In this document: piece by piece, positions 11,037-22,997 of the stretch
How the letters are laid out: each line of letters starts with the position of its first letter
Numbering within the stretch: the stretch's first letter is position 1
Origin: Taudactylus pleione
Taxonomy: Eukaryota > Chordata > Amphibia > Anura > Myobatrachidae
Length of the DNA stretch: 64,000 nt
Direction: 5' to 3'
Assembly: GCA_031769625.1 (NCBI GenBank)
Contig: JAUIMM010002020.1
Span: forward strand, 124,001 to 188,000
Made by a program: the position numbers and the translations under genes
The notes under the pieces: generated by a model
Databases searched by the model: none
What the model saw: only the letters and a program-made list of their open reading frames with translations
Told to the model about the DNA's origin: nothing

Positions 11037-14000
11037 AAGAGAAAACAGCAATTGCTCGTTTTAGGCCAAAATGCATTGAAAGCAATGGAACCAACAAAAG
11101 CGCATACTTTGTGTTATCTCCTCTTGTAGCAAACACAGACAGCTCAAAATTTTACTGGATGTGTTGAAGACCAAGACCCACAAATGTGATGTGAAATGGT
11201 TTTTCTCCCATGTTGCATTTAAGAGAAAACAGCAAATGCACGTTTTAGGCCAAAATGTATTGAAAGCAATGAAAACAACAAAAGCGCATACTTTGTGTTA
11301 TCTCCTCTTGTAGCAAACACAGACAGCTCAAAATTTCACTGGATGTGTTGAAGACCAAGACCCACAAATGTGATGTGAAATGGTTTTTCTCCCATGTTGC
11401 GTTTAAGAGAAAACAGCAATTGCTCGTTTTAGGCCAAAATGCATTGAAAGCAATGGAACCAACAAAAGCGCATACTTTGTGTTATCTCCTCTTGTAGCAA
11501 ACACAGACAGCTCATAATTTCACTGGATGTGTTGAAGACCAAGACCCACAAATGTGATGTGAAATGGTTTTTCTCCCATGTTGCATTTAAGAGAAAACAG
11601 CAATTGCACGTTTTAGGCCAAAATGCATTGAAAGCAATGGAAACAACAAAAGCGCATACTTTGTGTTATATCCTCTTGTAGCAAACACAGGCAGCTCAAA
11701 ATTTCACTGGATGTGTTGAAGACCAAGACCAACAAATGTGATGTGAAATGGTTTTTCTCCCATGTTGCGTTTAAGAGAAAATAGCAAATGCACGTTTTAG
11801 GCCAAAATGCATTGAAAGCAATGGAAACAACAAAAGCGCATACGTTGTGTTATCTCCTCTTGTAGCAAACACAGACTGCTCAAAATTTCACTGGATGTGT
11901 TGAAGACCAAGACCCACAAATGTGATGTGAAATGGTTTTTCTCCCATGTTGCGTTTAAGAGAAAACAGCAAATGCACGTTTTAGGCCAAAATGCATTGAA
12001 AGCAATGGAAACAACAAAAGCGCATACTTTGTGTTATCTTCTCTTATAGCAAACACAGGCAGCTCAAAATTTCACTGGATGTGTTGAAGACCAAGACCAA
12101 CAAATGTGATGTGAAATGGTTTTTCTCCCATGTTGCATTTAAGAGAAAACAGCAAATGCACGTTTTAGGCCAAAATGCTTTGAAAGCAATGGAAACAGCA
12201 AAAGCGCATACTTTGTGTTATCTCCACTTGTAGCAAACACAGAGAGCTCAAAATTTCACTGGATGTGTTGAAGACCAAGACCCACAAATGTGATGTGAAA
12301 TGGTTTTTCTCCCATGTTGCGTTTAAGAGAAAACAGCAATTGCTCGTTTTAGGCCAAAATGCATTGAAAGCAATGGAACCAACAAAAGCGCATACTTTGT
12401 GTTATCTCCTCTTGTAGCAAACACAGACAGCTCAAAATTTCACTGGATGTGTTGAAGACCAAGACCCACAAATGTGATGTGAAATGGTTTTTCTCCCATG
12501 TTGCGTTTAAGAGAAAACAGCAATTGCACGTTTTAGGCCAAAATGCATTGAAAGCAATGGAAACAACAAAAGCGCATACTTTGTGTTATCTCCTCTTGTA
12601 GCAAACACATGGAGAACAAAATTTCACTGGATGTGTTGAAGACCAAGACCCACAAATGTGATGTGAAATGGTTTTTCTCCCATATTGCGTTTAAGAGAAA
12701 ACAGCAATTGCACGTTTTAGGCCAAAATGCATTGAAAGCAATGGAAACAACAAAAGCGCATGCTTTGTGTTATCTCCTCTTGTAGCAAACACAGACAGCT
12801 CAAAATTTCACTGGATGTGTTGAAGACCAATACCCACAAATGTGATGTGAAATGGTTTTTCTCCCATGTTGCGTTTAAGAGAAAACAGCAAATGCATGTT
12901 TTAGGCCAAAATGCATTGAAAGCAATGGAAACAACAAAAGCGCATACTTTGTGTTATCTCCTCTTGTAGCAAACACAGGCAGCTCAAAATTTCACTGGAT
13001 GTGTTGAAGACCAATACCCACAAATGTGATGTGAAATGGTTTTTCTCCCATGTTGCGTTTAAGAGAAAACAGCAAATGCACGTTTTAGGCCAAAATGCTT
13101 TGAAAGCAATGGAAACAACAAAAGTGCATACGTTGTGTTATCTCCTCTTGTAGCAAACACAGACAGCTCAAAATTTCACTGGATGTGTTGAAGACCAAGA
13201 CCAACAAATGTGATGTGAAATGGTTTTTCTCCCATGTTGCGTTTAAGAGAAAACAGCAAATGCACGTTTTAGGCCAAAATGCATTGAAAGCAATGAAAAC
13301 AAGAAAAGCGCATACTTTGTGTTATCTCCTCTTGTAGCAAACACAGACAGCTCAAAATTTCACTGGATGTGTTGAAGACCGAGACCCACAAATGTGATGT
13401 GAAATGGTTTTTCTCCCATGTTGTGTTTAAGAGAAAACAGCAATTGCTCATTTTAGGCCAAAATGCAGTGAAAGCAATGGAACCAACAAAAGCGCACACT
13501 TTGTGTTATCTCCTCTTGTAGCAAACACAGACAGCTCAAAATTTCACTGGATGTGTTGAAGACCAAGACCAAAAAATGTGATGTGAAATGGTTTTTCTCC
13601 CATGTTGCGTTTAAGAGAAAACAGCAATTGCTCGTTTTAGGCAAAAATGCATTGAAAGCAATGGAACCAACAAAAGCGCATACTTTGTGTTATCTCCTCT
13701 TGTAGCAAACACAGGCAGCTCAAAATTTCACTGGATGTGTTGAAGACCAAGACCAACAAATGTGATGTGAAATGGTTTTTCTCCCATGTTGCGTTTAAGA
13801 GAAAACAGCAATTGCTCATTTTAGGCCAAAATGCATTGAAAGCAATGGAACCAACAAAAGCGCATACTTTGTGTTATCTCCTCTTGTAGCAAACACAGGC
13901 AGCTCAAAATTTCACTGGATGTGTTGAAGACCAAGACCCACAAATGTGATGTGAAATGGTTTTTCTCCCATATTGCGTTTAAGAGAAAACAGCAATTGCA

Positions 14001-17000
14001 AGTTTTAGGCCAAAATGCATTGAAAGCAATGGAAACAACAAAAGCGCATAAGTTGTGTTATCTCCTCTTGTAGCAAACACAGACAGCTCAAAATTTCACT
14101 GGATGTGTTGAAGACCAAGACCCACAAATGTGATGTGAAATGGTTTTTCTCCCATGTTGCGTTTAAGAGAAAACAGCAATTGCTCGTTTTAGGCCAAAAT
14201 GCATTGAAAGCAATGGAAACAAGAAAAGCGCATACTTTGTGTTATCTCCTCTTGTAGCAAACACAGACAGCTCAAAATTTCACTGGATGTGTTGAAGACC
14301 AAGACCAACAAATGTGAGGTGAAATGGTTTTTCTCCCATGTTGCGTTTAAGAGAAAACAGCAAATGCACGTTTTAGGTCAAAATGCTTTGAAAGCAATGG
14401 AAACAGCAAAAGCGCATACTTTCTGTTATCTCCACTTGTAGCAAACACAGACAGCTCAAAATTTCACTGGATGTGTTGAAGACCAAGACCCACAAATGTG
14501 ATGTGAAATGGTTTTTCTCCCATGTTGCGTTTAAGAGAAAACAGCAATTGCTCGTTTTAGGCCAAAATGCATTGAAAGCAATGGAACCAACAAAAGCGCA
14601 TACTTTGTGTTATCTCCTCTTGTAGCAAACACAGACAGCTCAAAATTTTACTGGATGTGTTGAAGACCAAGACCCACAAATGTGATGTGAAATGGTTTTT
14701 CTCCCATGTTGCGTTTAAGAGAAAACAGCAAATGCACGTTTTAGGCCAAAATGTATTGAAAGCAATGAAAACAACAAAAGCGCATACTTTGTGTTATCTC
14801 CTCTTGTAGCAAACACAGGCAGCTCAAAATTTCACTGGATGTGTTGAAGACCAAGACCAACAAATGTGATGTGAAATGGTTTTTCTCCCATGTTGCGTTT
14901 AAGAGAAAATAGCAAATGCACGTTTTAGGCCAAAATGCATTGAAAGCAATGGAAACAACAAAAGCGCATACGTTGTGTTATCTCCTCTTGTAGCAAACAC
15001 AGACAGCTCAAAATTTCACTGGATGTGTTGAAGACCAAGACCCACAAATGTGATGTGAAATGGTTTTTCTCCCATGTTGCGTTTAAGAGAAAACAGCAAA
15101 TGCACGTTTTAGGCCAAAATGCATTGAAAGCAATGGAAACAACAAAAGCGCATACTTTGTGTTATCTTCTCTTGTAGCAAACACAGGCAGCTCAAAATTT
15201 CACTGGATGTGTTGAAGACCAAGACCCACAAATGTGATGTGAAATGGTTTTTCTCCCATGTTGCGTTTAAGAGAAAATAGCAATTGCTCGTTTTAGACCA
15301 AAATGCATTGAAAGCAATGGAACCAACAAAAGCGCATACTTTGTGTTATCTCCTCTTTTAGCAAACACAGACAGCTCAAAATTTCACTTGATGTGTTGAA
15401 GACCAAGACCCACAAATGTGATGTGAAATGGTTTTTCTCCCATGTTGCGTTTAAGAGAAAACAGCAATTGCTCGTTTTAGGCAAAAATGCATTGAAAGCA
15501 ATGGAACCAACAAAAGCGCATACTTTGTGTTATCTCCTCTTGTAGCAAACACAGGCAGCTCAAAATTTCACTGGATGTGTTGAAGACCAAGACCCACAAA
15601 TGTGATGTGAAATGGTTTTTCTCCCATGTTGCATTTAAGAGAAAACAGCAATTGCTCTTTTTAGGCCAAAATGCATTGAAAGCAATGGAACCAACAAAAG
15701 CGCATACTTTGTGTTATCTCCTCTTGTAGCAAACACAGGCAGCTCAAAATTTCACTGGATGTGTTGAAGACCAAGACCCACAAATGTGATGTGAAATGGT
15801 TTTTCTCCCATATTGCGTTTAAGAGAAAACAGCAATTGCAAGTTTTAGGCCAAAATGCATTGAAAGCAATGGAAACAACAAAAGCGCATACTTTGTGTTA
15901 TCTCCTCTTGTAGCAAACACAGGCAGCTCAAAATTTCACTGGATGTGTTGAAGACCAAGACCCACAAATGTGATGTGAAATGGTTTTTCTCCCATGTTGC
16001 GTTTAAGAGAAAACAGCAAATGCACGTTTTAGGCCAAAATGCATTGAAAGCAATGGAAACAACAAAAGCGCATAAGTTGTGTTATCTCCTCTTGTAGCAA
16101 ACACAGACAGCTCAAAATTTCACTGGATGTGTTGAAGACCAAGACCCACAAATGTGATGTGAAATGGTTTTTCTCCCATGTTGCGTTTAAGAGAAAACAG
16201 CAATTGCTCGTTTTAGGCCAAAATGCATTGAAAGCAATGGAAACAAGAAAAGCGCATACTTTGTGTTATCTCCTCTTGTAGCAAACACAGACAGCTCAAA
16301 ATTTCACTGGATGTGTTGAAGACCAAGACCAACAAATATGAGGTGAAATGGTTTTTCTCCCATGTTGCGTTTAAGAGAAAACAGCAAATGCACGTTTTAG
16401 GCCAAAATGCATTGAAAGCAATGAAAACAACAAAAGCGCATACTTTGTGTTATCTCCTCTTGTAGCAAACACAGACAGCTCAAAATTTCACTGGATGTGT
16501 TGAAGACCAAGACCCACAAATGTGATGTGAAATGGTTTTTCTCCCATTTTGCGTTTAAGAGAAAACAGCAATTGCTCGTTTTAGGCCAAAATGCATTGAA
16601 AGCAATGGAACCAACAAAAGCGCATACTTTGTGTTATCTCCTCTTGTAGCAAACACAGGCAGCTCAAAATTACACTGGATGTGTTGAAGACCAAGACCAA
16701 CAAATGTGATGTGAAATGGTTTTTCTCCCATGTTGCGTTTAAGAGAAAACAGCAAATGCACGTTTTAGGCCAAAATGCATTGAAAGCAATGGAAACAACA
16801 AAAGCGCATACTTTGTGTTATCTTCTCTTGTAGCAAACACAGGCAGCTCAAAATTTCACTGGATGTGTTGAAGACCAAGACCAACAAATGTGATGTGAAA
16901 TGGTTTTTCTCCCATGTTGCATTTAAGAGAAAACAGCAAATGCACGTTTTAGGTCAAAATGCTTTGAAAGCAATGGAAACAGCAAAAGCGCATACTTTCT

Positions 17001-17476
17001 GTTATCTCCTCTTGTAGCAAACACAGACAGCTCGAAATTTCACTGGATGTGTTGAAGACCAAGACCCACAAATGTGATGTGAAATGGTTTTTCTCCCATG
17101 TTGCGTTTAAGAGAAAACAGCAAATGCACGTTTTAGGCCAAAATGCATGGAAAGAAATGGAAACAACAAAAGCGCATACTTTGTGTTATCTTCTCTTGTA
17201 GCAAACACAGGCAGCTCAAAATTTCACTGGATGTGTTGAAGACCAAGACCAACAAATGTGATGTGAAATGGTTTTTCTCCCATGTTGCATTTAAGAGAAA
17301 ACAGCAAATGCACGTTTTAGGTCAAAATGCTTTGAAAGCAATGGAAACAGCAAAAGCGCATACTTTCTGTTATCTCCACTTGTAGCAAACACAGACAGCT
17401 CAAAATTTCACTGGATGTGTTGAAGACCAAGACCCACAAATATGATGTGAAATGGTTTTTCTCCCATGTTGCGTTT
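11037..17476 (+). repeat. 35-mer higher-order repeat, copy B (6440 bp)
   Basis: Exactly 35 x 184 bp, with no indel that I can find. It contains every diagnostic variant of copy A plus an extra aatgtattg monomer at 11221-11404. Copy-specific changes include ctcataattt near 11512 and gaaagaaatgg near 17150. A 35-monomer unit is long for a satellite HOR. Parts of it repeat internally, for example the monomer series at 13621-14340 and the partly similar series at 15476-16370, so it probably arose by duplication and fusion of shorter HORs. Confidence 0.92.
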
Positions 17477-19316
17477 AAGAGAAAACAGCAATTGCTCGTT
17501 TTAGGCCAAAATGCATTGAAAGCAATGGAACCAACAAAAGCGCATACTTTGTGTTATCTCCTCTTGTAGCAAACACAGACAGCTCAAAATTTTACTGGAT
17601 GTGTTGAAGACCAAGACCCACAAATGTGATGTGAAATGGTTTTTCTCCCATGTTGCATTTAAGAGAAAACAGCAAATGCACGTTTTAGGCCAAAATGTAT
17701 TGAAAGCAATGAAAACAACAAAAGCGCATACTTTGTGTTATCTCCTCTTGTAGCAAACACAGACAGCTCAAAATTTCACTGGATGTGTTGAAGACCAAGA
17801 CCCACAAATGTGATGTGAAATGGTTTTTCTCCCATGTTGCGTTTAAGAGAAAACAGCAATTGCTCGTTTTAGGCCAAAATGCATTGAAAGCAATGGAACC
17901 AACAAAAGCGCATACTTTGTGTTATCTCCTCTTGTAGCAAACACAGACAGCTCAAAATTTCACTGGATGTGTTGAAGACCAAGACCCACAAATGTGATGT
18001 GAAATGGTTTTTCTCCCATGTTGCATTTAAGAGAAAACAGCAATTGCACGTTTTAGGCCAAAATGCATTGAAAGCAATGGAAACAACAAAAGCGCATACT
18101 TTGTGTTATATCCTCTTGTAGCAAACACAGGCAGCTCAAAATTTCACTGGATGTGTTGAAGACCAAGACCAACAAATGTGATGTGAAATGGTTTTTCTCC
18201 CATGTTGCGTTTAAGAGAAAATAGCAAATGCACGTTTTAGGCCAAAATGCATTGAAAGCAATGGAAACAACAAAAGCGCATACGTTGTGTTATCTCCTCT
18301 TGTAGCAAACACAGACAGCTCAAAATTTCACTGGATGTGTTGAAGACCAAGACCCACAAATGTGATGTGAAATGGTTTTTCTCCCATGTTGCGTTTAAGA
18401 GAAAACAGCAAATGCACGTTTTAGGCCAAAATGCATTGAAAGCAATGGAAACAACAAAAGCGCATACTTTGTGTTATCTTCTCTTGTAGCAAACACAGGC
18501 AGCTCAAAATTTCACTGGATGTGTTGAAGACCAAGACCAACAAATGTGATGTGAAATGGTTTTTCTCCCATGTTGCATTTAAGAGAAAACAGCAAATGCA
18601 CGTTTTAGGCCAAAATGCTTTTAAAGCAATGGAAACAGCAAAAGCGCATACTTTGTGTTATCTCCACTTGTAGCAAACACAGACAGCTCAAAATTTCAAA
18701 GGATGTGTTGAAGACCAAGACCCACAAATGTGATGTGAAATGGTTTTTCTCCCATGTTGCGTTTAAGAGAAAACAGCAATTGCTCGTTTTAGGCCAAAAT
18801 GCATTGAAAGCGAAGGAACCAACAAAAGCGCATACTTTGTGTTATCTCCTCTTGTAGCAAACACAGACAGCTCAAAATTTCACTGGATGTGTTGAAGACC
18901 AAGACCCACAAATGTGATGTGAAATGGTTTTTCTCCCATGTTGCGTTTAAGAGAAAACAGCAATTGCACGTTTTAGGCCAAAATGCATTGAAAGCAATGG
19001 AAACAACAAAAGCACATACTTTGTGTTATCTCCTCTTGTAGCAAACACAGGCAGCTCAAAATTTCACTGGATGTGTTGAAGACCAAGACCCACAAATGTG
19101 ATGTGAAATGGTTTTTCTCCCATGTTGCGTTTAAGAGAAAACAGCAATTGCACGTTTTAGGCCAAAATGCATTGAAAGCAATGGAAACAACAAAAGCGCA
19201 TACTTTGTGTTATCTCCTCTTGTAGCAAACACAGGCAGCTCAAAATTTCACTGGATGTGTTGAAGACCAAGACCCACAAATGTGATGTGAAATGGTTTTT
19301 CTCCCATGTTGCGTTT
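17477..19316 (+). repeat. 35-mer higher-order repeat, partial copy C (10 monomers)
   Basis: Continues copy B in register: the aatgtattg monomer is at 17661, the unusual ttatatcctc occurs near 18106, matching 11666, and gaaaatagc is near 18225. Divergence then builds up. Examples are gctttta near 18618, ttcaaagg near 18696 and gcgaagg near 18810. The acacatgg marker expected near 19047 is absent. From 19317 the order changes to the next HOR family, so copy C is truncated there. Confidence 0.85.
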
Positions 19317-20605
19317 AAGAGAAAACAGCAAATGCATGTTTTAGGCCAAAATGCATTGAAAGCAATGAAAACAACAAAAGCGCATACTTTGTGTTATCTC
19401 CTCTTGTAGCAAACACAGACAGCTCAAAATTTCACTGGATGTGTTGAAGACCAAGACCCACAAATGTGATGTGAAATGGTTTTTCTCCCATGTTGCGTTT
19501 AAGAGAAAACAGCAATTGCTCGTTTTAGGCAAAAATGCATTGAAAGCAATGGAACCAACAAAAGCGCATACTTTGTGTTATCTCCTCTTGTAGCAAACAC
19601 AGGCAGCTCAAAATTTCACTGGATGTGTTGAAGACCAAGACCAACAAATGTGATGTGAAATGGTTTTTCTCCCATGTTGCGTTTAAGAGAAAACAGCAAT
19701 TGCTCATTTTAGGCCAAAATGCATTGAAAGCTGTGGAACCAACAAAAGCGCATACTTTGTGTTATCTCCTCTTGTAGCAAACACAGGCAGCTCAAAATTT
19801 CACTGGATGTGTTGAAGACCAAGACCCACAAATGTGATGTGAAATGGTTTTTCTCCCATATTGCGTTTAAGAGAAAACAGCAATTGCAAGTTTTAGGCCA
19901 AAATGCATTGAAAGCAATGGAAACAACAAAAGCGCATACTTTGTGTTATCTCCTCTTGTAGCAAACACAGGCAGCTCAAAATTTCACTGGATGTGTTGAA
20001 GACCAAGACCAACAAATGTGATGTGAAATGGTTTTTCTCCCATGTTGCGTTTAAGAGAAAACAGCAAATGCACGTTTTAGGCCAAAATGCATTGAAAGCA
20101 ATGGAAACAACAAAAGCGCATAAGTTGTGTTATCTCCTCTTGTAGCAAACACAGACAGCTCAAAATTTCACTGGATGTGTTGAAGACCAAGACCAACAAA
20201 TGTGATGTGAAATGGTTTTTCTCCCATGTTGCATTTAAGAGAAAACAGCAAATGCACGTTTTAGGTCAAAATGCTTTGAAAGCAATGGAAACAGCAAAAG
20301 CGAAATACTTTCTGTTATCTCCACTTGTAGCAAACACAGACAGCTCAAAATTTCACTGGATGTGTTGAAGACCAAGACCCACAAATGTGATGTGAAATGG
20401 TTTTTCTCCCATGTTGCGTTTAAGAGAAAACAGCAATTGCTCATTTTAGGCCAAAATGCATTGAAAGCAATGGAACCAACAAAAGCACATACTTTGTGTT
20501 ATCTCCTCTTGTAGCAAACACAGGCAGCTCAAAATTTCACTGGATGTGTTGAAGACCAAGACCCACAAATGTGATGTGAAATGGTTTTTCTCCCATGTTG
20601 CGTTT
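19317..20605 (+). repeat. Partial unit of the 13/16-mer family (7 monomers, 1289 bp)
   Basis: Begins with the class G monomer (aaatgcatg with gaaaac) that also starts the units at 20606, 22998 and 25943. It is 1289 bp, not 1288, because its sixth monomer reads agcgaaatac instead of agcgcatac, a net 1-bp gain at 20303-20305. A private change, gctgtgg for gcaatgg, lies near 19730. Confidence 0.86.
20301..20310 (+). other. 1-bp gain, agcgaaatac monomer
   Basis: agcgaaatac replaces agcgcatac. The same variant recurs at 23981-23990, 3681 bp downstream, so it is an inherited difference. Confidence 0.88.
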
Positions 20606-22997
20606 AAGAGAAAACAGCAAATGCATGTTTTAGGCCAAAATGCATTGAAAGCAATGAAAACAACAAAAGCGCATACTTTGTGTTATCTCCTCTTGTAGCA
20701 AACACAGACAGCTCAAAATTTCACTGGATGTGTTGAAGACCAAGACCCACAAATGTGATGTGAAATGGTTTTTCTCCCATGTTGCGTTTAAGAGAAAACA
20801 GCAATTGCTCGTTTTAGGCAAAAATGCATTGAAAGCAATGGAACCAACAAAAGCGCATACTTTGTGTTATCTCCTCTTGTAGCAAACACAGGCAGCTCAA
20901 AATTTCACTGGATGTGTTGAAGACCAAGACCAACAAATGTGATGTGAAATGGTTTTTCTCCCATGTTGCGTTTAAGAGAAAACAGCAATTGCTCATTTTA
21001 GGCCAAAATGCATTGAAAGCAATGGAACCAACAAAAGCGCATACTTTGTGTTATCTCCTCTTGTAGCAAACACAGGCAGCTCAAAATTTCACAGGATGTG
21101 TTGAAGACCAAGACCCACAAATGTGATGTGAAATGGTTTTTCTCCCATATTGCGTTTAAGAGAAAACAGCAATTGCAAGTTTTAGGCCAAAATGCATTGA
21201 AAGCAATGGAAACAACAAAAGCGCATACTTTGTGTTATCTCCTCTTGTAGCAAACACAGGCAGCTCAAAATTTCACTGGATGTGTTGAAGACCAAGACCA
21301 ACAAATGTGATGTGAAATGGTTTTTCTCCCATGTTGCGTTTAAGAGAAAACAGCAATTGCTCGTTTTAGGCCAAAATGCATTGAAAGCAATGGAACCAAC
21401 AAAAGCGCATACTTTGTGTTATCTCCTCTTGTAGCAAACACAGACAGCTCAAAATTTTACTGGATGTGTTGAAGACCAAGACCCACAAATGTGATGTGAA
21501 ATGGTTTTTCTCCCATGTTGCGTTTAAGAGAAAACAGCAAATGCACGTTTTAGGCCAAAATGTATTGAAAGCAATGAAAACAACAAAAGCGCATACTTTG
21601 TGTTATCTCCTCTTGTAGCAAACACAGACAGCTCAAAATTTCACTGGATGTGTTGAAGACCAAGACCCACAAATGTGATGTGAAATGGTTTTTCTCCCAT
21701 GTTGCGTTTAAGAGAAAACAGCAATTGCTCATTTTAGGCCAAAATGCATTGAAAGCAATGGAACCAACAAAAGCGCATACTTTGTGTTATCTCCTCTTGT
21801 AGCAAACACAGACAGCTAAAAATTTCACTGGATGTGTTGAAGACCAAGACCCACAAATGTGATGTGAAATGGTTTTTCTCCCATGTTGCATTTAAGAGAA
21901 AACAGCAATTGCACGTTTTAGGCCAAAATGCATTGAAAGCAATGGAAACAACAAAAGCGCATACTTTGTGTTATCTCCTCTTGTAGCAAACACAGGCAGC
22001 TCAAAATTTCACTGGATGTGTTGAAGACCAAGACCCACAAATGTGATGTGAAATGGTTTTTCTCCCATGTTGCGTTTAAGAGAAAACAGCAAATGCACGT
22101 TTTAGGCCAAAATGCATTGAAAGCAATGGAAACAACAAAAGCGCATACTTTGTGTTATCTTCTCTTGTAGCAAACACAGGCAGCTCAAAATTTGACTGGA
22201 TGTGTTGAAGACCAAGACCAACAAATGTGATGTGAAATGGTTTTTCTCCCATGTTGCATTTTAGAGAAAACAGCAAATGCACGTTTTAGGCCAAAATGCT
22301 TTGAAAGCAATGGAAACAGCAAAAGCGCATACTTTGTGTTATCTCCACTTGTAGCAAACACAGACAGCTCAAAATTTCACTGGATGTGTTGAAGACCAAG
22401 ACCCACAAATGTGATGTGAAATGGTTTTTCTCCCATGTTGCGTTTAAGAGAAAACAGCAATTGCTCGTTTTAGGCCAAAATGCATTGAAAGCAATGGAAC
22501 CAACAAAAGGGCATACTTTGTGTTATCTCCTCTTGTAGCAAACACAGACAGCTCAAAATTTCACTGGATGTGTTGAAGACCAAGACCCACAAATGTGATG
22601 TGAAATGGTTTTTCTCCCATGTTGCGTTTAAGAGAAAACAGCAATTGCACGTTTTAGGCCAAAATGCATTGAAAGCAATGGAAACAACAAAAGCGCATAC
22701 TTTGTGTTATCTCCTCTTGTAGCAAACACAGGCAGCTCAAAATTTCACTGGATGTGTTGAAGACCAAGACCCACAAATGTGATGTGAAATGGTTTTTCTC
22801 CCATGTTGCGTTTAAGAGAAAACAGCAATTGCACGTTTTAGGCCAAAATGCATTGAAAGCAATGGAAACAACAAAAGCGCATACTTTGTGTTATCTCCTC
22901 TTGTAGCAAACACAGGCAGCTCAAAATTTCACTGGATGTGTTGAAGACCAAGACCCACAAATGTGATGTGAAATGGTTTTTCTCCCATGTTGCGTTT
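20606..22997 (+). repeat. 13-mer unit of the 13/16-mer family (2392 bp)
   Basis: Thirteen monomers from one class G start to the next. Markers shared with the following units include the aatgtattg monomer near 21560, tcttctcttg near 22160, the gcttt monomer near 22298 and aaaagggcat at 22506. Each recurs 2945 bp downstream and then again a further 2392 bp on. Confidence 0.9.

Noticed and set aside
12600..12620. acacatggagaac as a possible insertion scar
   Set aside because: It also appears at 6168-6180, one HOR unit away. It is the normal acaggcagctc stretch with substitutions and no length change, so it is an inherited variant, not an insertion.
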